DNA of 64,000 nucleotides from Lithocarpus polystachyus. Taxonomy: Eukaryota; Streptophyta; Magnoliopsida; Fagales; Fagaceae. The notes beneath the pieces were generated by a model. It made no database searches, was not told the origin of the DNA, and saw nothing but the letters and a program-made list of their open reading frames with translations. The stretch's first letter is position 1. The number at the start of each line of letters is the position of its first letter. The position numbers were made by a program, and so were the translations under genes. Shown here piece by piece: positions 10,664-22,200 of this stretch. The stretch covers positions 25,407,501-25,471,500 of the forward strand of contig CM066169.1 in NCBI GenBank assembly GCA_033629205.1, read 5' to 3'.

Positions 10664-10681
10664 TTCCCACAGACGGCGCCA
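10664..10681 (-). promoter_or_regulatory. Primer binding site of element 1
   Basis: On the minus strand TGGCGCCGTCTGTGGGAA starts two bases after the LTR. The first nine bases fit a tRNA ending GGCGCCA, such as tRNA-Asp; the rest do not match the tRNA-Asp sequence I know. The last part, GTCTGTGGGAA, is also present at the primer site of element 2. Confidence 0.75.
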
Positions 10682-10683
10682 AT

Positions 10684-11271
10684 TGTGCACACAATTGATG
10701 GATGGACAGGCCAACCTTCCCTTGGGTTCACAATCTACTTGTTAAATGTGGGCTATGGATTTCCTACTGCTGATGATCCAACATACTGAGAACTCCCAGC
10801 CCTCTACACTTGTCACTCCTACCATATCATTCTCTATAAGTCTCTCTTCCTCTCTTTCTTTGTTTTTTCTCCTCTTCTTTCTTTTCTCCAGCCCCACCTA
10901 TTTATACCCCCAAATCTAGTGGGGCGTCATGATTGCCTAGATGGTTCATGGAAGAGGAGGTCCAATGTTATTGTAATTAAGTGGAAGTTTAGGTGGGAGC
11001 GGAACGAGGTGAAAATGGCCTGGGAACTAGCCCTCACTTCTGTTGTTTGCTCGGCTCGGCACAATCCGAGGTATAGCCGGGCAGCGGGCAAGCGTCACCC
11101 AATGTTCGGGGAGTTGCCCATCAGGGTACGCCCTCAATAAATGACGAGTGACGCGTATAACATCTTTAAGTCTGATGGGTTAAGGCCGGCCAATGCCTGG
11201 GCCGAGAACTCATGGGCCGCTGTAGGAATGGGCTGAAGGTCTTAATGGGCCCGGGTAGTTGATGCCGTACA
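10684..11271 (-). repeat. 5' LTR of element 1 (588 bp)
   Basis: Gap-free partner of 1068-1655, TG...CA ends, next to the primer site. It carries the element promoter: GTATAAATAGG on the minus strand at 10897-10907. Confidence 0.92.
10897..10907 (-). promoter_or_regulatory. TATA box of the element 1 LTR promoter
   Basis: GTATAAATAGG on the minus strand, in the LTR upstream of PBS and gag. Transcription would start near 10870 and proceed leftward. Confidence 0.6.
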
Positions 11272-11276
11272 ACATT
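11272..11276. repeat. Target site duplication ACATT, right copy
   Basis: Exact match to 1063-1067. Confidence 0.9.
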
Positions 11277-12360
11277 AATGCATGAACATGTGAATGAATG
11301 GAATTAAAACTAAGAAAACCCTAATCTAAATATGTGATAACAAAAAAACATGTTGACAGGTGAACAAGCAATTGTGGGGCTTAAAACATCTAAAAAAGAG
11401 GCTACATAGAACAAACATGTGAATGCAGAAACAAAACAAACAAAAATTAGGGTTTCTAGGTAACGACATCACACACGCTAGAATAGGTCCGCGTACGCAT
11501 GAGTTTAGCTTGCGTGCACAAGCTAGATCATACGTAAGCAGATCCTTACCCAGAAAACCTAATTAACACAAAAATAGAGTAGAAACCAAACAAAACAAAA
11601 AAAAAAACATAAATCTAGCAGCCTAATATGCTTAAAAACATAAAGAAAACCTAAAACTAACCTAGACAAACATATATAAACATAAACTAAACAAAGAAAT
11701 AGATTAAAGAAAAGATTACAAGTAGAAAAGAAAAAGAAAAGTTCAAAGGAATACCTTAAAGAAAAAGCTTTTAGGCTTGATTTTTGACCGTTCATCTCAG
11801 TCAAATCTATCACAATTCAATAAAATAGTGATTAGTAATCTTAAACTCAAAAGATTGGGGCCAGAAAAGGTTCCAATCAAATAAAAAAGACTTGAGGGTG
11901 TTTTGTGAAAAACTCCCTTTTGATTCATTATTTCCTAGTGAATTTTAGGTTTTTCTTATGGGATTTCTGTGTGTTTTGAAAATGTATCATGTAAAGTTTT
12001 TTATAGTGGAAAAAATGGGGTTTGGAACGACTCCCAGATGATGTGGGATTCTTTCCAAACCTTTGCAATTATTGCAGAAAACTTGTCATTCTTATGTTTT
12101 TGAAACCCTAGCTGTGTACGAAGGAATGTGTTTGCGTACGCATGCTTTGGCTCGTGTACGCAAGTCGAGGGCTACTTTGTTCATTTTATTTCCAAAAATA
12201 GATTTTTTTTTTGCTCATTTAAAAGGTTCTATTTTCCATTTTAACACTCCTCATGTCGATTTAATATCTGATTGGGCTCTAAATTGGTCTTGGGCCTTAG
12301 AGTTCGAGCATCATTGAGGAATGGGAGCTCAAGTTATAAGGGGTACAAAATGCGATGTCA
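11277..12360. other. AT-rich intergenic DNA
   Basis: No gene recognised. Two short GTACGCATG-containing segments occur (about 11493 and 12137). The longer open frames here are low-complexity and look like chance. Confidence 0.5.
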
Positions 12361-13677
12361 ATAGTTACGCTTTGTTTGTTTCGAAGTAAAATATTTGCAA
12401 ATGTAAAATATTTTTTGTAAAATGTTTCAATTTACCATGTTTGTTGTCAGCTTGAAAATACAGTGAAAATCATTTTACAATATTTTTAACTATAAAATGA
12501 AAAAAAAAAAAATTTGTAGTTCCCAACCTACCAAATGCAAGTACTGTTGCACAAACCACCACCACCCACCTAAAACTCCACATAGGGAAGAAAAGTCAAC
12601 CACCAAAACACCACCAGCCACCAAACCACCACCAACCATCCAAAAAACAACCAATACCAACCAAAAATTCAGATTTGAGATCCAAAAGGCCTCCATGAAC
12701 CCAGATTAGAAACCAAAAAAAAAAAAAAAAAAACCAAATTTGAAAATCTAACAACCCAAGGGAGGCAAGATCGGAGTAGCCACCAAATCCTAAGACCACT
12801 GCTCGTCAATCGGACCCCAAGGGACAATGCGAGAGAGAAGAGAAGAAGGGTTTGTACAATGTAGGGAATATACATGAAATTCGCAGATTTGTGAGATGCA
12901 AAAATAGAGAAAAATATGTGCCAAAGAAAAAATGATTACACAAGACAATATTTACGTGATTCGACAATTTGCCTACGTCTACAGAGTTACAATGATTTCA
13001 CTATTCACAGGAAAAAAATATTAGATGTGGTGGTACAATTTCTCTCTCAAAACAACACACCAAAATCCAAATTTTCAAAACAACAGTTTTTGTATCCTCT
13101 GCTCCATGGACTAAGCCTCTAAAAAAATATTATTAAAAACCATAACACTTTTATATCGAGTTGGATTATAATTTGGATCAAACATAATTAGGCTCTACAA
13201 AACCCAACATACAAGGTAGCACTAATGATGGTTGTTGGCGTAAGTAGGTGGCATCGGTCAATGGGTAGGCATCAGTGCAAGCACCGATGATAGTGTTTGG
13301 CGTTGTTAGGTGGCATCCGCCATCGATGCGTGATGGGTGAGGGAGTTGGGTTGTGCAAGATGGGCAAGGGAGATCAGAGGGTTGTGGCTTTCTGAGTAAG
13401 GGAGTTGAGAGATGGAGAAGGAGAGAAGAATCATGAAGGGTGTGGGAGGGAAGAATTGAGAAAGTGAGAAGGGCAATATCGTGTGTGATAATTTGGGGAG
13501 AAAGAATAAAAGTGTAAAATGTTTTACACTTGATTTTGTCATAAAACATTTTACATGTGAGACGCTTAATTTTACAATTTGACTATAAAATATTTTACAA
13601 TTGACCAGATTATATCCCTAAATAAACATGGTAAAATGTGTAAAAAATTTTATTTCGAAACAAATAGAATATTAACG
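12361..13677. mobile_element. Non-autonomous TIR DNA transposon, about 1.3 kb
   Basis: The left end (about 12371) TTTGTTTCGAAGTAAAAT and the reverse complement of the right end (about 13668) TTTGTTTCGAAATAAAAT form terminal inverted repeats. Multiple GTAAAATGTTTTAC-like motifs in both orientations crowd both ends, like transposase-binding subterminal repeats. Flanks ATAGTTACG (12361-12369) and ATATTAACG (13669-13677) could be a decayed 8-9 bp duplication. The interior has no transposase; it holds His/Pro-like CCACCA runs (12560-12640) and a GC-richer block at 13200-13420. Superfamily undecided (hAT or Mutator-like). Confidence 0.55.
12905..13010. repeat. Dispersed plant repeat segment (TACGTGATTCGACAATTTG)
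   Basis: The stretch around TTTACGTGATTCGACAATTT resembles a sequence I associate with plant LTR fragments, here inside the TIR transposon. Boundaries are not visible. Confidence 0.25.
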
Positions 13678-15534
13678 GTGATAAATTTTTTCATAGTTGT
13701 TTTGTCATCCAAATCTTTAACTGATATCAAAATATTGTATTGATCCTAAAGATACTTTTTATTTGTAATTTTTTTTTTTGGATACAAAGAGAGAAATTCT
13801 AGTCTAGTCTAATCTATGTGTATATGTGTGTGAAGCTGCCTCATGGAGACTTGAACCTTGCCCCTGTCCCCTACACCCCACAAGCATTTATTTGTATATT
13901 GTTCGTATCATGTGCACACATAATTAATAAATGTGAAAGAATAATTATTGATCAAAATAGGATCGTAATAGACCAATAAATAAAGAAAATTAAGCATGAA
14001 TAGCGGCAATTTGCAACAAGAAATGTGAAGTATAAGTTAGAAAATTTTGAATGAGATACATGAGACCCAATAAAAGATGAAACTCACTCCTACTACTACC
14101 CTTGAAAATAAACAACCCCATGCTTGGCCAAAATGGCCAAATACCATCTTTGGATGAAAATATTTAGCAATCTATCACATTTTTAAAACTTGAGTTTGAC
14201 ATGTAACTCGAGTTTCATAAAAAACTACCACGGTGGTACTTGCTAACCAAGATTGTTTTAATTAAATAAGGCCACGTGGAACTTGTCGATCCTGTATTTT
14301 GTCTGGCCCATATTCACACATCAAAACAAATGCCAAAATCAAAAGACTAAAAAAAAAAGGTGCAAAATTACAAGTTTCAAAGCCAAAAGGGTAAAAGTTA
14401 AATACCTTATGAATGGATAGTAGATCAAGGGGTCACAACATTTAAAAACCCTTTTTATAGCCATTAAGGCCAAAACCTTAATCGGGTATGGTAAAAAAGT
14501 TGACTTTAGATCTGATTGTCAGATTGAGTTGAATTTTTGATCATCTTGTGGGGCATATTTTTCCCTTCGAAATGAAAGTTTACGGGCCAAACTAGAGTTA
14601 AAATAGATGAGATATTACTAAAATATCAAAAACCCTAATAAATACTTCACTTTTTTTTCTCAATGAAAAATAAGCAGTTTTTTGGCCAACTTCGCGCAAT
14701 AAATTGTACTGATTGAGCAAGAACTGGATTGATCCAGCTGAACCAACTTGAAGAATGAGATCTTGACTACCTCTCATAATAAGGGTTCGATGATATCTAC
14801 CTCGAATTGGAAGATACAATTTTTTTAAGAAAAAACATAACAGTATATTTCGGCACTGCGTCATCATGAGAGGTAGTCCTGTTGCTTGGCAAATCCAATA
14901 TACGTAGTATTTTCCTTCATGAATTCCTGTTGCAAAATGAGAGTGGTCTTAGTAGACTAATAGAACAATTATGCTGTATCAAAGAAAAAGGGTATAATAG
15001 TTCTTACTTTTTTGGTAGCCTCTCAGTCTCAGGTGTTTGAAGACTCAGAACCAAGTTTATATTGGGATTTTAGTCTTGATAGCTCTTACCCTCTAAAGCT
15101 TTTATCCTAATTAAGCTTCACCCCTAAAAGGGACTGTAGCATTAGGACCGATTCTATGGTTTTCAGTATTTTGACTTTCATACTATGATATATATCATAG
15201 TAGCGCATAAATCTTTTTTCAATTAAGAAAAATTCTGGTACTAATTGGATCTTACGTTTTAGTAATAAATATTGATGAGGCTTAGGGCAAAAAGAAATGC
15301 TAGCCTTGATCAAAGCTTAGATAAGTCTTTTATTTAATAACAAGGGACAGTGCCAACCAATAGGATGAAATAGCTTTGCTCCAGGTGGTGGATTCAAGAT
15401 AATTAGAAAATAAATTAGGGTGTGAATAATGAAATGGTCTTCTTTGTGAGCAAAGACATTTTACTTGTCAAATAGACGGCATCCTAATATAAAATTTGTC
15501 ACATGTCCATTTCAAGAGTTGCACTCACACATTT
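13678..15534. other. AT-rich intergenic DNA with a dispersed repeat fragment
   Basis: No gene seen. At 13790-13870 a segment containing AATCTATGTGTATATGTGTGTGAAG is similar to 35700-35750 (AATCTAAGTGTATATGTATGTGAAG), so both belong to a dispersed repeat family. Confidence 0.45.
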
Positions 15535-15692
15535 TCTTCTTCTTCTTCTTCTTCTTTTTATTTTTATTTTTATTTTTTTTTGGTTACTTCACAGTCTAGC
15601 TTGATATAAGGGATTTTAGGCAAAAAAAAAAAAAAAAAATACAGTATGAAATTATAGTCATTCAATTATGAAGAGCTTCCTCAAGAAAGGTT

Positions 15693-15727
<35 letters not shown>
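15535..15727. repeat. Simple repeats: (TTC)n, poly-A and a long poly-T
   Basis: (CTT)n at about 15536-15557, an A run at 15625-15639 and about 33 T at 15693-15725. No element end could be assigned to them. Confidence 0.8.
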
Positions 15728-15734
<7 letters not shown>

Positions 15735-15739
15735 TCAGG

Positions 15740-16970
15740 AAGGGAAAATTTTATATTAGGAAGAAAAATTTCCCTATTTCTCTCTTTCTAAAGTTTTTCC
15801 GATCCCCTATTCAGGAGGGTCTTCCTTCCTATATATAGCTATTTAGATTGCATCCCAACCCTCCACTTGGATGGCCACTGATCCTTCCTTAGATACTTGT
15901 CCCATTGTTGACTTGCTGTTGCTGGTAGAGTAGGCTACAAGCTGTGAGGGCAATGTTCAGGGGTCATTCTGTCATTAATGTGGTAGGCTTAGCTGGTGTG
16001 ATGCATTAAATGTGGAGGTGATGGATGCTTTATTTGGAAGCTTCCTCCTTCCCTTGCTTGCACGTAACTACTACCTTCCTCAGCCTTCAACCTTATAGCC
16101 TTGGTGGTTTATCTCTAGTCTCTAGAGAGGTATTTGTTCCTCAGGCTCATTGGGTGAGCGGTCGTTCTTGGTTTCCCTAACTTGAGTATCCTGACTGGAC
16201 TGGGCCTGACTTGGTGAATAGTTAGGCTTAGTTGCACTTGCACCTCTTCGGGGTTTCCCTTCCCATAAATTCCTTTTTCAAACTTGTGCATGCATTGTAA
16301 TTTGAAACCTTTCCTTAGAATAGTATTGTTAAGAATTTCTGCCTATGGTTCAATCTCCATTGAACCCATAGGCACCCATTTGTGGATGACAACAAGGTGC
16401 TACTCTTCCAACTCCCTCTCTTTATTTTTGTGTTGTTGTTTGTTTGTGTATAGTACTTAGTATTCACATGCTACCTACTTAGTTAATAAATACTCACATG
16501 CTATTGTACATTATTCTTTTATGCTACCTCACATCCTACTTATATATATATATATATATATATCACATGCTTTGGTTGTAAATATTCTTTGACATTGGTA
16601 TTCACATGATATATTATAAGCAAATAATTACTCACATGAATATATGCATATATTGTTTGTAAAACTTTTTCAAAAATAAAAATACCAAGTATCTTACTTT
16701 TTCACTAAAAAGATAACATTTGAAATAAATTAAAATCATGTACTATCTTTCGGATAAGCGTTGTGGGGTGCCTTATGCCTTCCCCATACATAACCGAACT
16801 TCCGAGTCTAAGATCTTTGGTTCGAAACTTTTTAATTTACCTTAATTAACAAACCCTTAAAATTGGTTTAATTAATTAGGTAAATTAAAATGAATTAGAC
16901 ACATAGGTGACCAATCACACCTAATACAAAAGCAATGGTTGGTGATGACTCCTAAAATAAAAAATAAATA
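15740..16970 (+). mobile_element. Decayed gypsy LTR remnant with primer-site-like end
   Basis: TATATATAG (15832-15840) resembles an LTR TATA box. The block at 16750-16830 with GCGTTGTGGGGTGCC, CCTTCCCCA and ACCGAACTTCCGAGTC matches sequence I know from the 3' part of plant gypsy LTRs. TTGGTGATGACTCC near 16940 resembles a decayed TGGCGACTCC primer site. No internal coding domains follow. Boundaries are approximate and it could be more than one fragment. Confidence 0.4.
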
Positions 16971-17379
16971 AAAAAGGGACTCAAGCATACACCACCCTAA
17001 AGACACAAGTACACAAAGAATCATGTTGCCAAGGACCTAATGTGCAACCACCCTAAAAAACCCCGAAATTTTTAGTCATCCACAGAACTTGAGCTTGTGA
17101 GACTCAAGTTCCTTGTAATATGTTACTTGGGTCTATAAAACTCAAGTACCATAAAATTGAACACATCACAGCTTCTTACAATTTACGCACTAGCTTTTTA
17201 TTTAATGCGCTCACTCACCAAATACACTTGCACACACCAGACACGTTACTTCTAGACACTTACACACTATGAATTTTAGAATTGGTGCTTTTTACACACT
17301 TCACTTCACTTGTCCTTACTTATCCTTCACTTCACAAGTCACATGGCATGGGCATCATCCTATCTATATATGCTAGATG

Positions 17380-17621
17380 TATGTCAAAAAGTAGTGCAAT
17401 AACTGAGTGGAAGAAATATGTACTCTAAGAGCACTCACATCAATGGATGCATAATAGAAAATGATGCAAAATTCACACAATATCCTTTAAAATTGACTCG
17501 CATCAGTTTGGCCATTGGTGTGTAAACATGCACACTTGCTATAGTAACCGTGTATATTTACATGGTTACTGTAGTTTTGCATTTAATAGTTTAATAATTT
17601 TTTCTCACTCTCCATATTGCT

Positions 17622-17622
<1 letters not shown>
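17380..17622. other. Intergenic DNA with MITE-like edges
   Basis: The run AGAGCACTCACATCAATGG (about 17430) resembles a frequent plant MITE end, and TTACTGTAG motifs follow. A related segment with TATATTTACGTGGTTATTGTAG lies near 34910. No clean inverted repeat or target duplication could be defined. Confidence 0.3.

Positions 17623-17623
<1 letters not shown>

Positions 17624-17669
<46 letters not shown>
17624..17669. repeat. (CT)n microsatellite
   Basis: About 22 CT units. The frame that spans it is repeat-driven. Confidence 0.95.
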
Positions 17670-17670
<1 letters not shown>

Positions 17671-17997
17671 AATAGTAAAATGGGTAAACCCTCTCTCTTT
17701 CTCTTTCTGTCAATTTTCCTCCCTTAAAGCTTCCATGGCCGGACCTTGATAATCTTATCGCCGCTCGCTGTTGCCATGGTTGTTTACCTCGTAAAGCCCT
17801 CTCTGATTTCACCCATTTTTGTTCAATATTGCTTTCTTTATTTGCTTTGCACTGAGCTTTCAATAGTCAAATATATATTAATAAAAAAAGCAATGGATAC
17901 TTAAATTCTTTATGTAATATAAACTACTAATTTGTTTTTTCAAAAAAAAAAAAAAAATTGTATAAGCAATAGATGTTGGAAATAATAAAATGGTTAT

Positions 17998-18167
17998 GTT
18001 AACGGGTGCCTTTAGGGTAATTGTTAATAAAATATTTTAGGAAAGTTTTGACACAACTTTATGAAAAATAGAAAAAATGTCAAAATATTAATTGTTTTTT
18101 TTTTCTTTTCCAATTAAAACTTTCCTAAAATGGGTCACTAACAATTGCTTTTAAGGCGTCCGTTAAC
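17998..18167. mobile_element. Hairpin MITE, about 170 bp
   Basis: Left arm GTTAACGGGTGCCTTTAGGG... and the right arm, read in reverse complement GTTAACGGACGCCTTAAAAG..., pair over about 50 bases, continuing to TTTTAGGAAAGTTTT in both arms. The centre is AT-rich. No clear target duplication. Confidence 0.7.
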
Positions 18168-18169
18168 AT

Positions 18170-19239
18170 TTCTCATAAATAAAGTAGGAAAAATTTTCTC
18201 ACCATTTTTCAACTAGTTAGCACCACCACTATCCTAGACAGATTGAATTTCAACACATAATTATATTGACCAATGTAAGTATGTAGGACAGAGTCAAGAC
18301 TTAGAATTATGGGGGGTTCTGTTACTTGCTGTGTGCGGTGACTCCAACCTTTAGTTTTATTGCTTAGCTACTATGAGTCTTTTTTTTTTCTTTTTTCTTT
18401 TTTCTTTTTTGTTGCTGGATAAAGACAAAATTATTTTGTTTAAATTTTTTTAAAAGGGATGGGTAGTTTATTTTGGGTGAAACTGATTTATTGAGATTAG
18501 TTTTTTAGCTTTGCTATTGATAATTTATGTTGTTAGGCTAATTTTTTGGGCTGGTATATTTTCTTTTAGATTTTAGATCTATAAATCTTTCTTATGACCT
18601 TTAAAAGGAAGAAAATACTAAAGTTACAAACTTTTTTTTTTAACTGCTAATATGGTGAATAATTATTGGTAAGTAAAAATTTGATGTAAGTGGGGTCTAG
18701 ATATGAAGCAATAAGAATTTGCTATCTTAGTAGTTTGTAAAAATTTTGTGCCTATAACATTATTTTTAAAAGAATCAATGATATTTTTTTTAGAAGAAAA
18801 AGAATCAATGATGTTGTTGCGGAGATAAAGTATAATTTTATACAAAAAAATTGCTAAAATTGGTACTACATGTATACTAATATTTTCTTAAAAAAATTTA
18901 GAGGGGGCCATTGCCTCCAAAGGGCCAAAGCCTATGAGTGGCTCCTTCCCTGCAAGTATACAACCAAAAAAAAAAAAAAAAAAAATTGTCTTTTTTAAAG
19001 ATAATTAAATTTAATTATATGATTCATTGATCAAAGCAATCACATGACTTAATATAAGTAACATAAGATACAGTGGTTAATATTTATACCTAAGTTTTGC
19101 GCAATATGCTTAGCATAAACATGATAAAACTTGCTATTTAGTAGACATGGAGCAATTGAACCTTCTTATAAAATAATAATAATAATAATAATAATAATTG
19201 AACCTAAAATTGTTTACTTGTTTGAACTCGAACAAGAAA
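18170..19239. other. AT-rich intergenic DNA
   Basis: No gene recognised. Contains poly-A (18965-18985) and (AAT)n (about 19173-19197). AAGGAACAA-type coding cues are absent. Confidence 0.4.
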
Positions 19240-19247
19240 AGAAAGGA
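19240..19247. repeat. Target site duplication AGAAAGGA, left copy
   Basis: Exact 8-bp match to 20901-20908, flanking an hAT element. Confidence 0.9.
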
Positions 19248-20900
19248 CAGGGCCGGCCTTAGACATTTTGGGGCCTAAGGTGAGAACTAAAATGGGGTCT
19301 TTTTTTTATACTTATATATATTAATTAAATTAATATTTATTTAATATTTTTATATTATAATATATTCCATTTAAAATCTATTTTCCTTGCCTTTTGAGAT
19401 ACAAATTGGCTAATTAAATTTTTATATTCAAGTTCTTCTAACATCTCTTGGATCATAAATATTTGAAGGTATATAATTCAACAAGTCATTATTATTTTCA
19501 TTTTCTTCTAGTTGAACATCATCATGGTGAGCTTGTTCATTTGTGACATTTTCATCATTATTTTCATTTTCTTCTAAATTCTTTTGAAGTTCATTATCAA
19601 GATTTGTTATATTGCAAAATTGAACATCATTGTTATCTTGCAATTGTGTCATTTCATTATTTTCTAACTCTTTTTGGTGATTTTCTTGCTCATTTGTGAT
19701 ATTTTCATTTAAATTTTTGTGTTATATTTTGTTTATTACTAATAACAAATTTATTCATTGATCCTTTTTGAGACTCAATTAATTTTTCTTATTTTTTTTA
19801 AATTTTTTTTTAAATTTTTTAAGTTTTTCATATCCAGATGCGTATTTTCTAGTAGACATTTTTAATCAAATAATATATTTATAAAGACTAAAATAAAAAA
19901 TAACTTTCAAGTGTAGAGCAAATGAGAAATAGAACCTGATTTATATAAAAAGTATTGTCATAGTTTCACCGAACAATTACAAGTTTTTAGCAATCTCAAT
20001 CTGCATAAATAAAGACTTATTCATTATATTACCAATAATTAAAAAATATATATATATAAAAACACAAGATTAAAATTAAAAAAAAAAATTAAGCACAGCC
20101 ATAACAAAAGTACAAGCCAGTCAAGAAGATGCCAAAATAGCCATACAAGTCTTATTAATAAGACCCACCCACAAAAAACACAAAACAAATCCTATTACAC
20201 CTATAACCAAAAAAAAAAAAAAAATGCAGGCTTAGAAAAAAAAAACACTTAAAGGCCCAAACGTCTAGCCATAACTCAATATAAACAAGCCCAATCTTAA
20301 CAAATAAAAAGTAGAGAAAGCCAAACCTCTATACCTCAAAAGTCAAACTAGAATCAAAACGCATTTGCAGCAAAAAAAAAAAAAAAAAGGCAGTCGACAG
20401 TCCTCAGTTCAAAGTTTTCAGATCAAATGTGATTGGATGATTTAGATCAGAGGAAGCTTGAGCCAGGCAGCCAGTAATAGTGGAGAGAAAGAATGAGGGA
20501 GGCGGAGAGAAAGCAGAGCAAGAATGAAAAAGAGAAACGTTAAAAATTTTAGGGATTTGAAGTTTTTATTTGTTTTGATTTGTGATTATTTTGTAGTTAA
20601 TTTCTTAGACTGAATTTGTACTTTATCTTGTTGAATTTTGGTTTGTCTAGAGGATAATGATGTTATTTTTGGGATAATTGATTTTGTTTTGACCAAAGAA
20701 TTTATTTGTGCTACCAATATTTAACTGGATATATCAAAATTTTTGTTTTTTGGTCAAAAAGATGTGTCGGATTTTTTTAGATTCCTTTGAAACTAATTTT
20801 TTTTTCCCTACTACCCCTTCTTTTCAAAAATTTTGGGTCTCCCCTTCCACTTGGGGCCTTAGGCAATTGCCTAATTAGCCTAGTAGAAGGGCTAGCCCTA
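19248..20900 (-). mobile_element. hAT element, internally deleted (1.65 kb)
   Basis: Begins CAGGGCCGGCCTTAG and ends GGGCTAGCCCTA, a degenerate inverted pair of CAGGGCCGGCCC type known from plant hAT elements. The right terminal base has probably changed (CCTG to CCTA). A perfect 8-bp duplication AGAAAGGA flanks it, the size expected of hAT. Inside, remnants of a transposase N-terminus lie on the minus strand; the catalytic and dimerisation regions are missing. Confidence 0.88.
19428..19859 (-). pseudogene. hAT transposase N-terminal remnant
   Basis: From ATG 19859 the frame gives a short Lys-rich start with SGYEKLKKFKKK, then in other frames a SQKGSMNKF-like segment, and from 19652 an Asn/Glu-rich linker ending in IPSNIYDPRD at 19428. 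SGYEK...SQKGSMNKF and IYDPR are familiar from the N-terminal, TTF-zinc-finger side of plant hAT transposases. Stops and frameshifts separate the parts and the RNase H-like catalytic domain is absent. It cannot be active. Confidence 0.6.
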
Positions 20901-20908
20901 AGAAAGGA
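20901..20908. repeat. Target site duplication AGAAAGGA, right copy
   Basis: Exact match to 19240-19247. Confidence 0.9.
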
Positions 20909-21020
20909 TATGAGCAATAATGATAACTCGTTTAATCTGATAAGTTTTTGACTCATTCCTAATTTTGATCCAACCCAACATGTTCATCATGCCTTTATTA
21001 TAAAATTTTTCGTCTTTCAA

Positions 21021-21046
21021 CACACACACACACACACACACACACT
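21021..21046. repeat. (AC)n microsatellite
   Basis: About 13 AC units followed by TAAAATTTTATT. Confidence 0.9.
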
Positions 21047-21994
21047 AAAATTTTATTAAAATTCCTATATTATGAATGAAAATAAAATAGTAGGGCACGT
21101 TTGGTAGATTATAATGGTAATTACATAAAAATAGGAATGTGTATTACAATGAATACAAAATGATGTAATGCAATACTTATTACTATTCATTTATTTGGTG
21201 ACAATACAATAATGGCACATTTGGTACACTGTAATGATCATTACATGGGAATAGGAATAAGTATTACAAGGAATATATTAAGTTGGAATGTAATAAGTAT
21301 TACTATTCATTAGTTTGGTGACTATTGAGGAATAGAATCCTGAATATGTATCCACAATTTAGTAGAGTATAAAAAGAAGGTGTAATTAAATCATTTTAAG
21401 TCAAATTTCCTAAAATACACTTACTTTAGGGGGTTCAAAATAGAGCTGATAATTAACAAGAAGGAAAATTTATTTTCTTTCCTTTTTAAGATATAACAAC
21501 TAATGGCTTTTTATTAAATTTTTTTTAAAAAGTTGTTACATAAGGTGAAGGAATAAATATTCAGTACTTTTGATAATGAATAGTTATTCCTCATTTTGAA
21601 GAATAGCTATTCATAAGGAATAACTATTCATTGTAATAAAAACATAATTAAACAACCGAATAGTTATGTCATAGGAATATATATTACATTACAGTGTCTA
21701 TTACAGTCTACCAAACGTGCCCTAATAGAACTCTGAAAACAATGGAATGAAAACATTTTAAATCAAAATTAAGATATATTTTAGGAAGTATCTTACTCAT
21801 ATAATTATATTTCTTACAAAATAATATTTTTTAAATTTGAAAGAGAGATTAGTTATTTTTTATGATTTTTAATTTTAATAATTATTATGTGCATATGGAA
21901 TTTTTGTTTATTTGAAAATATATTAATTTTAGAAATTAATACGCTTACTAAGGAATAGTTATTACAATCCTTTTAGAGATGAATAGTTATTCCT

Positions 21995-22003
21995 CATTTT
22001 GTG
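21995..22003. repeat. Target site duplication CATTTTGTG, left copy
   Basis: Exact 9-bp match to 22192-22200. Confidence 0.85.
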
Positions 22004-22191
22004 GAGTCCAAATTTTCTATCCCACTTTTCTTACTCTACTCTATACTTCACCAATAAAAACTTGTCATGTGTTCACCTAATTAATTAATAATGGTAGTAT
22101 TAATTATTGACTTATTAGGTGAACACGTAGCAAGTTTTTATTGGAAGAGTATAGAGTGGAGCAGGAAAAATGAAACAGAAGATTTGAACTC
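22004..22191. mobile_element. Foldback MITE nested in the composite MITE (188 bp)
   Basis: Starts GAGTCCAAATTTTCT and ends AGAAGATTTGAACTC. The two arms pair for about 75 bases each, including CCAATAAAAACTTG and GTGTTCACCTA in both, around a short AT-rich loop. The perfect 9-bp duplication CATTTTGTG suggests a Mutator-type mobiliser. Confidence 0.85.
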
Positions 22192-22200
22192 CATTTTGTG
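22192..22200. repeat. Target site duplication CATTTTGTG, right copy
   Basis: Exact match to 21995-22003. Confidence 0.85.

Larger units (their letters stand above)
1068..11271 (-). mobile_element. Complete Ty3/gypsy retrotransposon, Tat type, with antisense gene (element 1)
   Basis: A 10.2-kb element read on the minus strand. It has two equal 588-bp LTRs, a 5-bp duplication (ACATT), PBS beside the right LTR and a polypurine tract beside the left LTR. Coding order is gag, protease, RT, RNase H, a second archaeal-type RNase H, integrase. The double RNase H and a long 3' region with an extra antisense gene are known traits of the plant Tat lineage. Between pol and the 3' LTR are a tandem array (4750-5186) and the antisense gene (2155-4351). 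The coding region carries several stops and two frameshifts, so this copy is not autonomous although its LTRs are about 97.4% identical. Confidence 0.93.

Noticed and set aside
12490..12875. Overlapping Trp/Gly- and Phe-rich frames
   Set aside because: Low-complexity translations of CCACCA and A-tract sequence inside a DNA transposon.
17591..17863. 90-codon frame with Arg-Glu repeats
   Set aside because: Produced by the (CT)n repeat; no recognisable domain outside it.
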